Below are positions 51,391-60,598 of a DNA stretch of 64,000 nt, in pieces. How positions within the stretch are numbered: position 1 is the first letter of the stretch; the number at the start of each line of letters is the position of its first letter. Under the pieces are notes generated by a model. It saw only the letters and a program-made list of their open reading frames with translations, was not told the origin of the DNA and did not search any database. The stretch is from Pinibacter soli (GTDB lineage Bacteria; Bacteroidota; Bacteroidia; Chitinophagales; Chitinophagaceae). Position numbers and translations under genes: made by a program. The stretch covers positions 243,897 through 307,896 of the forward strand of contig NZ_JASBRG010000007.1 of NCBI RefSeq assembly GCF_029961145.1. The letters run 5' to 3'.

Positions 51391-51925
51391 GCTTCGCATA
51401 AAACACAATCGAAGCCTTTGCCAGCACGCTTGAATTAAGATAGAAGCCAACATACGGGGGAGGTGTATTTTTATCCAATTGCAATCTGTTGTTTAGCGCA
51501 TACACCGTTACAAGATACTCGTGAGCCGCGCCCGGAGGCGGACAAGGGCCAACATAACCAGGCGCTCCTGTATCTGTATTACTTTGAATGGCTCCTGCCG
51601 GCATCAGATTTTTCGATACATCACCTGCGCCAGATTTAAGCTCTGTTACATTCGATGGAATATTAAATACCACCCAGTGCCAGAAACCGCTGCCGGTTGG
51701 CGCATCTTTATCATAAATGGTTACCGCGAAACTTTGTGTTCCCGCAGGTGGATTCTCCCATGAAAGCTGCGGTGAAATATTCTGTCCGTGGCAGTTAAAA
51801 GAATTCGCAAATTGTTTTTGCGTCGCTTGTCCGCCTACGTCGCTACTTTTTAAAGTGAAGGTTTGTGCAAAGGAAATCTTGCCCACTAAAAACAAGAGTG
51901 CAGCAATGGTGATTGTTCGTTTCAT
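51386..51925 (-). CDS. YbhB/YbcL-type Raf-kinase-inhibitor-like (PEBP) protein, exported
   Basis: Starting at ATG 51925 gives a Sec signal peptide (MKRTITIAALLFLVGKISFA); six upstream codons are dropped. The mature protein has the PEBP motifs SPQLSWENPPAGTQSFAVTI, YDKDAPTGSGFWHWVVFNIP and the GPCPPPGAAHEYLVTVYAL region with conserved Asp, Pro, His. Bacterial PEBPs may bind phosphate-type ligands; function is not settled. It is likely periplasmic. It is a lone gene whose stop lies inside a repeat arm. Confidence 0.92.
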   Translation of the reverse strand: MKRTITIAALLFLVGKISFAQTFTLKSSDVGGQATQKQFANSFNCHGQNISPQLSWENPPAGTQSFAVTIYDKDAPTGSGFWHWVVFNIPSNVTELKSGAGDVSKNLMPAGAIQSNTDTGAPGYVGPCPPPGAAHEYLVTVYALNNRLQLDKNTPPPYVGFYLNSSVLAKASIVFYAKQ

Positions 51926-52148
51926 TTCAATGACTTTTGTCAAAAGTATAAAGGCAAAAGTAAAAAGTCAAAAATCAATGTGTTGTTAGTAATGCTGTTT
52001 GGTTTTATCCTAATGAAACCGTTGGCTAAAGCCCGCATTACAGTGGATTGAGTACGTCCTCGAAAAGACTATTGAAAAGGCCGCGAAGAAAGAGTTAATA
52101 TGTCGACTGCAAAAAAAATTATTTCAATAACTAAAACTCCAGCTTCTT

Positions 52149-53330
52149 TCAGAATGCTTCGTTTAAAGAAATATAAAATCCCTTGCTGCGGTCCTCACCA
52201 GGTTTCTGATTTCCGACTGCCATGTCCAAACGCAACGTGAGCCTTGCCAACGGGTCAAACATATACCGGACGCCGCCACCAAAGCTTGGATAAAAATCGC
52301 TGATCGTAAGCTTGTTGTTGGCATACACCGTTCCTGTTCCTGCAAACAATGCAAATATTATCCTCGTGTCAGAGACAAATCCTTTATCTCTTTTCGTGGC
52401 CCACGGACGAAAGCGCCATTCAGCTTGCCCGGCCAGCAAATTCTGATCGTTGTACCGCCATGCATAATAACCTCTCAAATAGCTGGAACTCCCGAGTTTG
52501 GACATTGCATAAAATGGAATGCTACTACCCTGTGTGGTATGATATGCTGCCTGGAAACCCAACGTCTGCTTTGGGTTGATGCGGATAAAATGCCTTGCGT
52601 CAAGCGTAATGGCAGTGTAGTGGAAGTCGCTGTAGGCAAAGTTTGTCCAGCCTATTGCTCTGAAATAAGTCCCCTTCGTTGTGCAGTTTTCGTAATCACG
52701 AGAGTCGTAAATACCCTCATAACCAATAACTGCAAGATTGCCGCCGTTTTTGCCAATGTATGCGGTTGTATCAAAAATACCTCCCTTTTCGTGGTCCGTA
52801 AAATGGTCCGACTGGAAGCCAAGTCCGCCGCCGGCATAAAAATGTTTGCCCAACTTGCGCTCCACACCCGTTAGTAAACTGAATCTCTTCGCTGTGATCA
52901 GGTCTTTGTCGGCCTCATGGGTGTGCGCACCAATGCCGTAGAAGTATGCGGGAAAGTCGTTGTAGATGCCGCTGACAAACATATGCCACATGTTATCTTT
53001 CGTCCACAAACTTCCCTGCAGGATCAGTTGTATCTGGCTCTCCACGGTAAACATGTTGTAGGAATACAAAGAAGATGGCCTGGTGATGTCTGATGTTTTG
53101 TCCAAATAAAAACTATAAACTGCGCCAAAACCATACTGAAACTTGGTTTCCGGTGCATAGCCTATAACCGGGAATGGAAGGAAAAGTGGTTTTTTCTGAG
53201 CAATGCGTGTGGAATCTTTAACATACAGATCATTCTGTAGCTTTTTCAAAAACTGTGCTTGTAACAGGGTACTTGCTGCAATAAGGATAGCCGTGCAAAT
53301 GAATTGCTTGAGATTTTTTCTTGTTGTCAT
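52149..53330 (-). CDS. BamA/TamA-type outer-membrane protein without POTRA domains
   Basis: With the start at ATG 53330 (MTTRKNLKQFICTAILIAAS), the 393-residue precursor has a signal peptide to LQAQ and a 16-stranded Omp85-type barrel. The C-terminal PSFGGGVRYMFDPLARLTLR, LDMAVG and final ISLNEAF fit the surface-antigen domain; the short N-terminus leaves no room for POTRA repeats. Bacteroidota have several such barrel-only paralogs, whose role is unknown. It is 64 nt downstream of the gtrA-like gene on the same strand. Confidence 0.82.
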   Translation of the reverse strand: MTTRKNLKQFICTAILIAASTLLQAQFLKKLQNDLYVKDSTRIAQKKPLFLPFPVIGYAPETKFQYGFGAVYSFYLDKTSDITRPSSLYSYNMFTVESQIQLILQGSLWTKDNMWHMFVSGIYNDFPAYFYGIGAHTHEADKDLITAKRFSLLTGVERKLGKHFYAGGGLGFQSDHFTDHEKGGIFDTTAYIGKNGGNLAVIGYEGIYDSRDYENCTTKGTYFRAIGWTNFAYSDFHYTAITLDARHFIRINPKQTLGFQAAYHTTQGSSIPFYAMSKLGSSSYLRGYYAWRYNDQNLLAGQAEWRFRPWATKRDKGFVSDTRIIFALFAGTGTVYANNKLTISDFYPSFGGGVRYMFDPLARLTLRLDMAVGNQKPGEDRSKGFYISLNEAF

Positions 53331-53394
53331 GTAAAGAGTCTCATATACAGACAATTACATCGACATTTTTGTTCAAAAAAATCACTAACCTTTC

Positions 53395-53874
53395 TCAGCT
53401 TTGCTGCTTAACCTTAAATGTATAGTTTCTCTGCGTAAGGTAGCTAAAACATACAACGATAAATGTGGTAATGATTTTAGCGATGGTTGGGTAAATGTGA
53501 AAGTTCTCCACCAATACTTTCAGGCTCACATAATTAATGAAGATACAAACGATCACCAGCATGAAATAACGGAACAGTTGTACTCTTCCATGCAGGTTGG
53601 AGTCGTGGAAAACCACGTTGCGCATAAGAAAAAAGCCCGTTGGAAAACTTACTGTAAACGACATAATGAACGCCATGATATAAGGACTGATTACCAGCGG
53701 CCCCCAAACAAAGTTCTGCTTATGTAAGATAAAATTGTAGCTGATGAAGTAAACAAAAATGTCGAGCAGCGTATTGCTGCCACCGCAGGCCAGGTAACGG
53801 AAAGTTTGTATGGGAATAAACTTGCGAAACGGAGGATAGAAAAAATCGATAAATGCAGTAATGTTATTCTTCAA
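53395..53874 (-). CDS. GtrA-family membrane protein
   Basis: The 159-residue protein has four helices with the typical first segment FRYLACGGSNTLLDIFVYFI and a final FSYLTQRNYTFK, the conserved RxWxF-like end of GtrA proteins. The family is linked to polyprenyl-sugar flipping or positioning of glycosyltransferases. No glycosyltransferase lies nearby. Cytoplasmic-membrane location. The start at 53874 is the only long option. Confidence 0.85.
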   Translation of the reverse strand: MKNNITAFIDFFYPPFRKFIPIQTFRYLACGGSNTLLDIFVYFISYNFILHKQNFVWGPLVISPYIMAFIMSFTVSFPTGFFLMRNVVFHDSNLHGRVQLFRYFMLVIVCIFINYVSLKVLVENFHIYPTIAKIITTFIVVCFSYLTQRNYTFKVKQQS

Positions 53875-54413
53875 ACAATTTTGATTTTGCGGAGCGAATA
53901 TAAGGCGTTTGTAAGGGAATTTGTTATTAATAACGAAGAATTAATGTTATTGCGGGGAGGTGCGAGGTTTGAGGTTTGTCGCTCAGTGGACGGGGTACGA
54001 CAGTTATCCGGGTGTTGCTTCCTGGCGATTTTTGTTCGTTGTACTTACTCTTTTGCAAGCTGTGATAAGCACCAATCAAAGCAGGTATATAAAAAAGATG
54101 TCGGCGGATTACTAACATACAAACAAAGGAAAATCTGTTAAAGTTTCCTTTATTGGGCATATAGTCACCCAATGCATATCTAACCGCTATTTTATCATGA
54201 AAATATTGCAGAGTGGCTTTTTTTTCGTAAATTAAAGTACTTCCTAAGGCTTAGCGCATGCCGCATAACGCTTAGGTTTTGGGATAAAAGAGTCTGCATT
54301 TTGCGTTAAGAATTAGGCGTTCTGCTTTAAACAATCGTGGCACGTAATTGGTAATAATGTCTGAGCCCGGAAAACAATTCTATAATGGCTTAACTGTCTG
54401 AAAAATTATTATT
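53875..54413. other. 539-nt gap without a supported gene
   Basis: I see no ORF with coding character; the short frames on both strands lack family signatures. There is a weak inverted repeat CTTAGCGCATG/CATAACGCTTAGG near 54250-54280 and no tRNA-like fold that I can recognise by eye. Confidence 0.5.
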
Positions 54414-54617
54414 ATGAAAAAGAGAGATTCTTTCCTGCTTGGAGTTGCTTCGTTTGCCCTGATTGCTTTTGTAGCGTATGCATCAAAACAAATGAATACA
54501 CAACGTAAACTTAGAAAAGCGTCTGACGAAGGTTATGAAACGGCACATGATATTTTGTATCCAAGTAAAACAATTGCGGCCAAAAAACTACGCTTCGGTC
54601 CCATTTTACCAGAATAA
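54414..54617 (+). CDS. Small single-helix membrane protein, unknown role
   Basis: The 67-residue protein (MKKRDSFLLGVASFALIAFV) has one N-terminal membrane helix or uncleaved signal, followed by a charged region TQRKLRKASDEGYETAHDIL and the end KKLRFGPILPE. Support comes from the clear start, the sensible composition and the strong terminator 20 nt after its stop. Similar YtxH-like small proteins occur in Bacteroidota, but I do not recognise a specific family. Single-gene unit. Confidence 0.6.
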   Translation: MKKRDSFLLGVASFALIAFVAYASKQMNTQRKLRKASDEGYETAHDILYPSKTIAAKKLRFGPILPE

Positions 54618-54636
54618 ATAAACTTACTATAGCTTG

Positions 54637-54681
54637 AAAGAGCGCTGACGGCCTGAAGTTGCTGTTGGCGCTCTTTTTTTT
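54637..54681 (+). terminator. Rho-independent terminator after the small membrane gene
   Basis: AAAGAGCGC (54637-54645) pairs with GCGCTCTTT (54668-54676), followed by a run of T. The loop is 22 nt and may hold further pairs. Confidence 0.85.
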
Positions 54682-54800
54682 GTGGAAAATGGAAACCGCG
54701 GGCTTTAGGTTCAGAATCATTTTCAACTTTCAATTTTCAATTGTCTTTTGCCTCTCAACTATAATTTGTACATTAATTACACTTACCGAAACCCATCATT

Positions 54801-55901
54801 ATGAGCGAGCCTTCACATCCAAATTCAGGAAGAATAACAGAAACAGTATTGATCCTCCTTTTGTTGCTGGGATTGATCTATGCCATGTTTACTGTACTGC
54901 AGGCTTTCTTTGGTGTATTTACTTTTGCTATCATATTTGCGGTGTCGTTTGCAAAACCATTTGAAAGGCTGGTGAAGTTTTTTGGACAAAGACGAAAGCT
55001 GGCGGCCGTTGTCTATTCTATTTTGCTGATCGCAATTGTTGCTGTACCTGTAATCTACATGATATCTTCATTGAGCTCGCATGTGCGGGAAACGATTCAC
55101 TGGATTAGCAGCGTAAGGGAAAACGGATTGCCGCCGCTTCCGGATTGGATCGCAAACCTTCCTTTTGTAGGTGAGGATATAAAAGCCTTTTGGCAGCAGC
55201 TACAGGACAGGCCGAAGGAAGCAGTCAGCGCATATGAACCTCAACTCAGACCGGTACTGCACCGCGTGGTGACGAGTGGTGCCGGAATGGTGGGTGTTGT
55301 TTTAGAATTTGTTGCGGGCATCATTGTATCAGCAGTTTTTTTGGTAAGTGGTCGAAAAATAATGGAACCTATAGATGCTACGCTCACGTACATGTTTGGC
55401 AAAGAAGATGGTAATGCATTGATCGATGCTACCGCTGAAGCGGTTAAAAGTGTTGCTATCGGCGTGATGGGCACGGCGTTTATAGCAGCGATATTTTCAT
55501 GGGCGGGTTTTGCGATAGAGGGAATTCCTTTTGCGCTGGGGCTCGCGGCCGTCGTTTATTTTTTGGTGCTTATACAGTTGGGGCCTTTGATCGTGTTTAT
55601 ACCGGTCGTTGTTTGGCTTGCGATGCAGGGGCATACCGGCGGCGCTATTTTTATTGGGGTATGGGGCGTTGCTGTGTCCATTATTGACGCTGTTCTAAAA
55701 CCGGTTCTCATAGCCAGAAGCGGCAAACTTCCCTTTCTTGTTTTGTTCCTTGGCGTGATCGGAGGCCTTGTGGCGTGGGGCTTTACGGGCATGTTTAAAG
55801 GTGCAATTATACTCGCAGTGTTTTATACCATTTTCAATTCATGGTTGCAGAAAACGAGAAAAAGGGAAACGCAAATATCTGGAGATGTAGGAGACAATTA
55901 A
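54801..55901 (+). CDS. AI-2E-family (TqsA/YdiK-like) membrane protein
   Basis: The 366-residue protein has the family layout: two N-terminal helices (VLILLLLLGLIYAMFTVLQA), an amphipathic periplasmic or cytosolic region (DWIANLPFVGEDIKAFWQQL) and then about six helices with LIQLGPLIVFIPVVVWL and IIDAVLKPVLIARSGKLPFL. Members export autoinducer-2 or other small molecules or act as Na+/H+ antiporters. The function here cannot be told. It stands alone between two unrelated genes. Confidence 0.88.
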   Translation: MSEPSHPNSGRITETVLILLLLLGLIYAMFTVLQAFFGVFTFAIIFAVSFAKPFERLVKFFGQRRKLAAVVYSILLIAIVAVPVIYMISSLSSHVRETIHWISSVRENGLPPLPDWIANLPFVGEDIKAFWQQLQDRPKEAVSAYEPQLRPVLHRVVTSGAGMVGVVLEFVAGIIVSAVFLVSGRKIMEPIDATLTYMFGKEDGNALIDATAEAVKSVAIGVMGTAFIAAIFSWAGFAIEGIPFALGLAAVVYFLVLIQLGPLIVFIPVVVWLAMQGHTGGAIFIGVWGVAVSIIDAVLKPVLIARSGKLPFLVLFLGVIGGLVAWGFTGMFKGAIILAVFYTIFNSWLQKTRKRETQISGDVGDN

Positions 55902-56045
55902 AATAACACGCCAAAGCTTTTCATTATGAATGCACATTCATTGCATTTCACCCATTTACTTCTTATCTTAAGTTTGATTTCCTCTCATAATCTCCTTCCC
56001 TGTAAAAACGCGTAAAAGTTTGTTTACGAATCACCCAAAGCGAAA

Positions 56046-58406
56046 ATGCAAACGCACGCTACTACAGAAAAAACAAACAGTTCTTCTTTTGTAAATAAAA
56101 AGAAGCTGCAACCTTTTTTTACTCCTGTTGCCGTGCAACCTAAGCTTACGATTGGCGCCGTTGATGATCATTATGAACGTGAGGCAAATGCTACTGCCGA
56201 CAAAGTGATGCGCATGGCAGATCATGACATCGTTTCCCCGAAACCAGCACCAGTTAATATACAGCGTAAATGTGCAGCATGTGAAGAGGAGGATAAATTG
56301 CAACGCAAAGAAAAGGAAGATGATGGCATATTGATGACGAAACCAATAATGGACTTTCCTTTACAAAGGAAATGTGCACATTGTGAGGAAGAGGAAAAAC
56401 ATCTTCAAAGAAAGAAGATGACCTCCGCTTCTCCTGAAATTTCTTCATCTGTTAATGATGTATTGCAGTCAACGGGGCAATCGCTTGATCCTGCTACGCA
56501 AACATTCATGGAGTCAAGGTTTGGCTATGATTTCAGTCGTGTGCAGATTCACAACGATTCAATGGCGCACCGCTCCTCTTCCGATATCAATGCTTACGCA
56601 TATACGCACGGTAGCCACATTGTTTTTGGCACCGGACAATACCAGCCGCAAACACAATCAGGGAAACATTTGCTTGCGCATGAATTAACGCACGTCGTGC
56701 AGCAAGGGTCTGCAGGTACGATCGCCGGCACGATCAACAGAAAAGAAGGCGATGATGCAAAGCGGCCCCTGACGCGTTATGAAGAAATAGAACAATCTAT
56801 CGATACACCCGGAGAGTATGAGGCCATTGCGCATCCATTTGGTATCAGCCTTTATAATTTCGCTATCAACCGGTATTATCTGAAAAATGAGCACAGAGCG
56901 GCGCTGAAGAAATTGAGCAAATTGCTACAGTCGTCCAAGAGCAATGCATTAACCCTCTATATCGTTGGAAATACAGATTCAACAGGGTCGCCTGCCATCA
57001 ATGATCCTTTGTCTGTACATCGGGCAGCAAGCGTGAGAAATTTTCTTAAAGATTTGACCGGTAAAAAATATCCGATGGAGGGTGAAGGTGAAAACAATCC
57101 TTTTGTGGCGAATGAAACAGATACGGGAAGATCACGCAATCGAAGGGTGGATATTGAAATCCGTTCATCGCATCACGATGATCCAACGCCTGTGCCAAAA
57201 AACAATCCTGATCTTCCTCCGGCGTATGCACATTTTTACAAGCCGGAAATTTACCAAGATACATTATGGGAAGGAGAAACGACCGACGATTGTCCACACT
57301 TCTGGTCCTGCATAGATATTCATCTTCCTATCTTCCCCTTCTGGCTGCCCAAGTGTGCAAGGCTTGCTATTGAATGTTTTGGCGCGGAGAATCCGGAAGC
57401 ATGCATTGAGTTTTACAAGGATTGCACAGATGATGATGAAAAAAAGAAAAAGCCGCATGCCTGTCCTGAACATGTTTACTTACCAAGCGGCAGGCTTCCG
57501 GTATTCGCAGAGTGGAATGTAATGATCTTACATGGGCCGTTCCGTATGGAAATAGATTTTGAAGACAACCCTGAAAAGGGTTGCTATTGCTCTTGTGGAG
57601 AGTACGAGCAAATTGTAAGAGGATACATGGAAACTGAATTTACAGACGGAACTGTTAGTCGGCGAAACCACTGCCTGATGCCAGGAATATATCTTGAAGA
57701 AAATACATTTCATGAGGATGGACTTTGTTTGCCCAATACTGAGTACGGCCACAGGTCGAATCCTCCACGATTGACCGATACAAGAGATGAAGATGGCGAT
57801 GGTGAATATTTTATCGATAGATTTTTTAGTACTCAGTCAGACGGCTGCCACTATTTTGGTATTGACCAGCCGGCATTCGGACCCTGGGATCCGCCGCGGG
57901 AAGTAAGGAGAACATGGTTCCTGGAGTTCAATGGCTATCCGGTAGATACATGTATCAACCCCGGCACCAGAACGCCTATTGAAGAGCATCGACACGCATG
58001 GTACATTAGAGCCGAGGTAAGAAGGCCGGCCCCGAAAGTCACTACAAAACCCGGAGGCTCCGGGCCAGGTGGCGCCGGACCCGGGGGCACTGTGAAAAGC
58101 AAAAGAGCCACTCCAACAAAAGCAAAGACCAATCCACCGCAAGCGTATCCATCCGGTTATGGAGGAGGCATAGACAAAGACGCGAAAGTGGGTCAATCGT
58201 TCAACATGACTGTCACTTTCCGTTTAAGAGGACAAAGCGATGTCTACTCCTATACGATACCAGTTAAGGTCATTGAACCTACCAATGCAGATTTCATAAC
58301 AATTGAAACGCTCAACGACGATAATTTGAATTTTGCGCCGCCATCAGAACCGGAAATTGTACTACAGGCGCATAAGAAGATTAGAATAGAAAGAAGCACT
58401 TTGTAA
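56046..58406 (+). CDS. eCIS-core DUF4157 protein with OmpA-like domain and Cys-rich C-terminus
   Basis: The 786-residue protein has no signal peptide. Residues 1-130 are low-complexity with two QRKCAxCEEE repeats (73-82 and 107-116). The DUF4157 metallopeptidase-like core spans about 140-222: RFGYDFSRVQIHNDS and LLAHELTHVVQQ with zinc motif HELTH (212-216). An OmpA-like domain follows (300-373: GNTDSTGS, RNRRVDIEIR). The rest is a cysteine- and tryptophan-rich region, then a GSGPGGAGPGG linker and a final beta-rich segment. DUF4157 proteins are associated with extracellular contractile injection systems as loaded cargo or tail proteins; no such cluster is in the window, so it is an orphan. 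Confidence 0.8.
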   Translation: MQTHATTEKTNSSSFVNKKKLQPFFTPVAVQPKLTIGAVDDHYEREANATADKVMRMADHDIVSPKPAPVNIQRKCAACEEEDKLQRKEKEDDGILMTKPIMDFPLQRKCAHCEEEEKHLQRKKMTSASPEISSSVNDVLQSTGQSLDPATQTFMESRFGYDFSRVQIHNDSMAHRSSSDINAYAYTHGSHIVFGTGQYQPQTQSGKHLLAHELTHVVQQGSAGTIAGTINRKEGDDAKRPLTRYEEIEQSIDTPGEYEAIAHPFGISLYNFAINRYYLKNEHRAALKKLSKLLQSSKSNALTLYIVGNTDSTGSPAINDPLSVHRAASVRNFLKDLTGKKYPMEGEGENNPFVANETDTGRSRNRRVDIEIRSSHHDDPTPVPKNNPDLPPAYAHFYKPEIYQDTLWEGETTDDCPHFWSCIDIHLPIFPFWLPKCARLAIECFGAENPEACIEFYKDCTDDDEKKKKPHACPEHVYLPSGRLPVFAEWNVMILHGPFRMEIDFEDNPEKGCYCSCGEYEQIVRGYMETEFTDGTVSRRNHCLMPGIYLEENTFHEDGLCLPNTEYGHRSNPPRLTDTRDEDGDGEYFIDRFFSTQSDGCHYFGIDQPAFGPWDPPREVRRTWFLEFNGYPVDTCINPGTRTPIEEHRHAWYIRAEVRRPAPKVTTKPGGSGPGGAGPGGTVKSKRATPTKAKTNPPQAYPSGYGGGIDKDAKVGQSFNMTVTFRLRGQSDVYSYTIPVKVIEPTNADFITIETLNDDNLNFAPPSEPEIVLQAHKKIRIERSTL

Positions 58407-58471
58407 TGTACGATGTACGAAAATCATTAGAGCGCTCCATCCAAAAAAATATAGTACATGGTACTTCGTAC
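58406..58471. repeat. ATGTACGA-family inverted repeat after the DUF4157 gene
   Basis: ATGTACGATGTACGAAAAT (58406-58424) pairs in part with AGTACATGGTACTTCGTACA (about 58452-58471). The left arm starts on the last base of the TAA stop. Confidence 0.65.
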
Positions 58472-58590
58472 ACCCAACACTCCTCCCATTTGTTATTGAA
58501 CTACTTAAAGAATTATTTTATTGCAGGTTGCAAGCAACCTTTTTTTAGTGAACTCGTATGTACTAGTACAGCCCTTACTAAAGAAATGAA

Positions 58591-59523
58591 ATGGTGACCG
58601 ATTTACAAAAAGAGATAGTGGCGACACTCGCCTATTTTGACAACTTCAGGTACCCGCTAACGCAAAAAGAGATTTTTTTGTTTCTACCTGTACAGTGCAC
58701 AAAAGACACGCTGCAACATGAGCTGCGTGAACTTTTGTTGTCGGGTCATGTTTACAGGGTGCAACAATTTTACAGCCTTGTAAAGGATGAGCAATATGCC
58801 AGCCGCCGCAACGAAGGGTATGCGAAGGCAATAAAGCTTATTGATACCGGAAAACGTGTGGCTGCACTTCTCAGCCATTTTCCTTTTGTCAAAGGCATTG
58901 CTATTTCAGGTTCTTTGTCAAAGTATTTTGCGGAAGAAGGAGCAGACATTGATCTGTTCATCATTACATCGCACAACCGCGTCTGGCTGGCGCGCACTTT
59001 TACTCATTTACTTAAGAAGCTTAGTTATCTTTTCAATAAGCAACATTACATGTGCATGAATTACTACATTGATGAAAAGGAATTGGATATAGTGGAGAAG
59101 AATATTTTTACCGCAACTGAAATTGTTACGCTCATGCCACTACAGGGCACTAAGGCCTTTGATAATTTTTTTAAAACCAATAACTGGACAGCGAAATTTC
59201 TTCCCAATCATTTCAAGCGTGTTTACAGGGAAAAAGACATGAGTTCAAATCCGGTCAAACAATTCTTAGAATTCTGTTTTAGGGGAAATTTCGGAAATAC
59301 CCTCGACAATTACCTGATGAAGATAACGGCAAAAAGATGGCAGCAAAAAACAATGTCCGGTCAGTTGAACGATCATGGTTATGTTATGAGTATGACCGCG
59401 CACAAACATTACTCAAAGCCAGATCCCACAGGCTTTCCAATAAAGTTGCTGGCAAAACATCAGGAAAAATTATTGCAACTTCAGCAATTGCACGCAATGA
59501 AAAGTGCAGGTGAAATGGGATGA
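58591..59523 (+). CDS. Nucleotidyltransferase-fold protein
   Basis: The 310-residue protein has an N-terminal helical region, then the polymerase-beta-type signature GSLSKYFAEEGADIDLF (107-123), with Gly107-Ser108 and the acidic pair Asp119/Asp121. The C-terminal half is unassigned. Members transfer nucleotides to proteins, RNA or small molecules, or form toxin-antitoxin pairs, but no partner antitoxin is seen. It is on the opposite strand to the radical SAM genes and ends toward them, with an ACTAAGG repeat between. A link to that cluster is possible, not shown. Confidence 0.78.
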   Translation: MVTDLQKEIVATLAYFDNFRYPLTQKEIFLFLPVQCTKDTLQHELRELLLSGHVYRVQQFYSLVKDEQYASRRNEGYAKAIKLIDTGKRVAALLSHFPFVKGIAISGSLSKYFAEEGADIDLFIITSHNRVWLARTFTHLLKKLSYLFNKQHYMCMNYYIDEKELDIVEKNIFTATEIVTLMPLQGTKAFDNFFKTNNWTAKFLPNHFKRVYREKDMSSNPVKQFLEFCFRGNFGNTLDNYLMKITAKRWQQKTMSGQLNDHGYVMSMTAHKHYSKPDPTGFPIKLLAKHQEKLLQLQQLHAMKSAGEMG

Positions 59524-59565
59524 CTAACCACAGACTACATGCTTTACCATTCTGGTCGCCCATAC

Positions 59566-59679
59566 TTACCACTAAGGCACTAAGGACACTAAGTTTCACT
59601 AAGACTTGATTTTGGTTAACACTAACTGAAAATAAACAACCCTTAGTGCGGCTATGTGTCCTTAGTGCCTTAGTGGTAA
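59566..59679. repeat. ACTAAGG-family inverted repeat, copy 3
   Basis: TTACCACTAAGGCACTAAGG (from 59566) with ACACTAAG pairs with octads ending CCTTAGTGGTAA (59641-59679). In the convergent gap. A single ACACAGATGACGC-type arm (59741-59780) then runs to the methyltransferase stop. Confidence 0.85.
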
Positions 59680-59779
59680 ATGAAAGGGTTTTAAAAAAAG
59701 CTCTTTTAGAATTCATCAGAGGCGCTGCATTTAAGAAAAAAATCAGCGCAAATCATCCAAATCAGCGTCATCTGTGTGC

Positions 59780-60598
59780 TCACTTTCTCCGAAGCACAAT
59801 GATATAATAATCGCCAATCGAGCGGCACGGCCATGTTGATTTAAAACGCTGTTCTGCTTTTCGCAGGAATGCAAACATTCGCGGATATTTCTCCGCAAAA
59901 TGTTCAATATAAGAAGGAGGAACAAAGGTGCACAGGCCTTCAACTGTTTCAACAGTAAAATTATCTTTCAACAGGCGTTTCACGTAGGATGGATTATAAT
60001 ACCAGCAGGTAAAAAATTCCCCTTCGATGCGTGCCGTTCTTCCTTTGCTGCTGAAGAAGCGACGAAATGCAGTTTTGAATTTTCCCTTAAAAATTAACAA
60101 AGTTTCGAGCAAACAAAACTTTGGCAAAATAACCATGCATGCAACACCGCCAGGTTTCAAAATGGTGTTAAGGGACGACAACACTTTGTTCAGTTCATTT
60201 GTGCAATTCAATCCTCCAAAATTGCTAAAGACCGCATCATACTGTTTGCTTTCTTTGAGCGATTGCAAACCTGTATAGGAACATTGCTCAAAAGTAATTT
60301 TATCCTCAAGTCCCTGCTGGCCCACTTTTGCAGCCGCTTTATCAAGCATGCCCTTTGAAATATCGGTAGCATGAACAGCATACCCATTGCGTGCAAAAAA
60401 AATAGCGTCCTCTCCAGTTCCGCAATTGAGTTCAAGAATATGTGAACCTTGCGGCACATATCTCATTACTGCGTCCCTCACTCGTTCCCGTTTGTATTGT
60501 ACGATCGTGTTGGCGCTGTATATAGCGTCAAAAACGGCAGACTGTTTACTGAAAGCAGCGGCGGCAAGTTGTTCGTTATGTTGAATCATTTCGTTCAT
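59780..60598 (-). CDS. Class I SAM-dependent methyltransferase
   Basis: The 272-residue enzyme has motif I ILELNCGTGEDAIFFARNGY (54-73), the acidic VHATD, and YDAVFSNFGGLNC, the usual positions for S-adenosylmethionine binding. The C-terminal part has several aromatic and hydrophobic stretches and may bind a lipid or peptide. Its start overlaps the stop of the upstream radical SAM gene by 4 nt, so the two are translationally coupled and probably act on one product. The TGA stop directly precedes a repeat arm. Confidence 0.87.
   Translation of the reverse strand: MNEMIQHNEQLAAAAFSKQSAVFDAIYSANTIVQYKRERVRDAVMRYVPQGSHILELNCGTGEDAIFFARNGYAVHATDISKGMLDKAAAKVGQQGLEDKITFEQCSYTGLQSLKESKQYDAVFSNFGGLNCTNELNKVLSSLNTILKPGGVACMVILPKFCLLETLLIFKGKFKTAFRRFFSSKGRTARIEGEFFTCWYYNPSYVKRLLKDNFTVETVEGLCTFVPPSYIEHFAEKYPRMFAFLRKAEQRFKSTWPCRSIGDYYIIVLRRK

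Noticed and set aside
51952-52040. Possible inverted repeat after the AAAAGTC arm (GAAACCGTTGGCTAAAGCCC)
   Set aside because: Looks like a dispersed repeat fragment, but no partner or second copy was found in the window.
53806-54141. Plus-strand 111-codon ORF over the gtrA start
   Set aside because: It is partly antisense to gtrA and its translation is not protein-like.
53927-54172. Minus-strand 81-codon ORF upstream of gtrA
   Set aside because: No signature, no start signal and no homology I can see; gap left unannotated.
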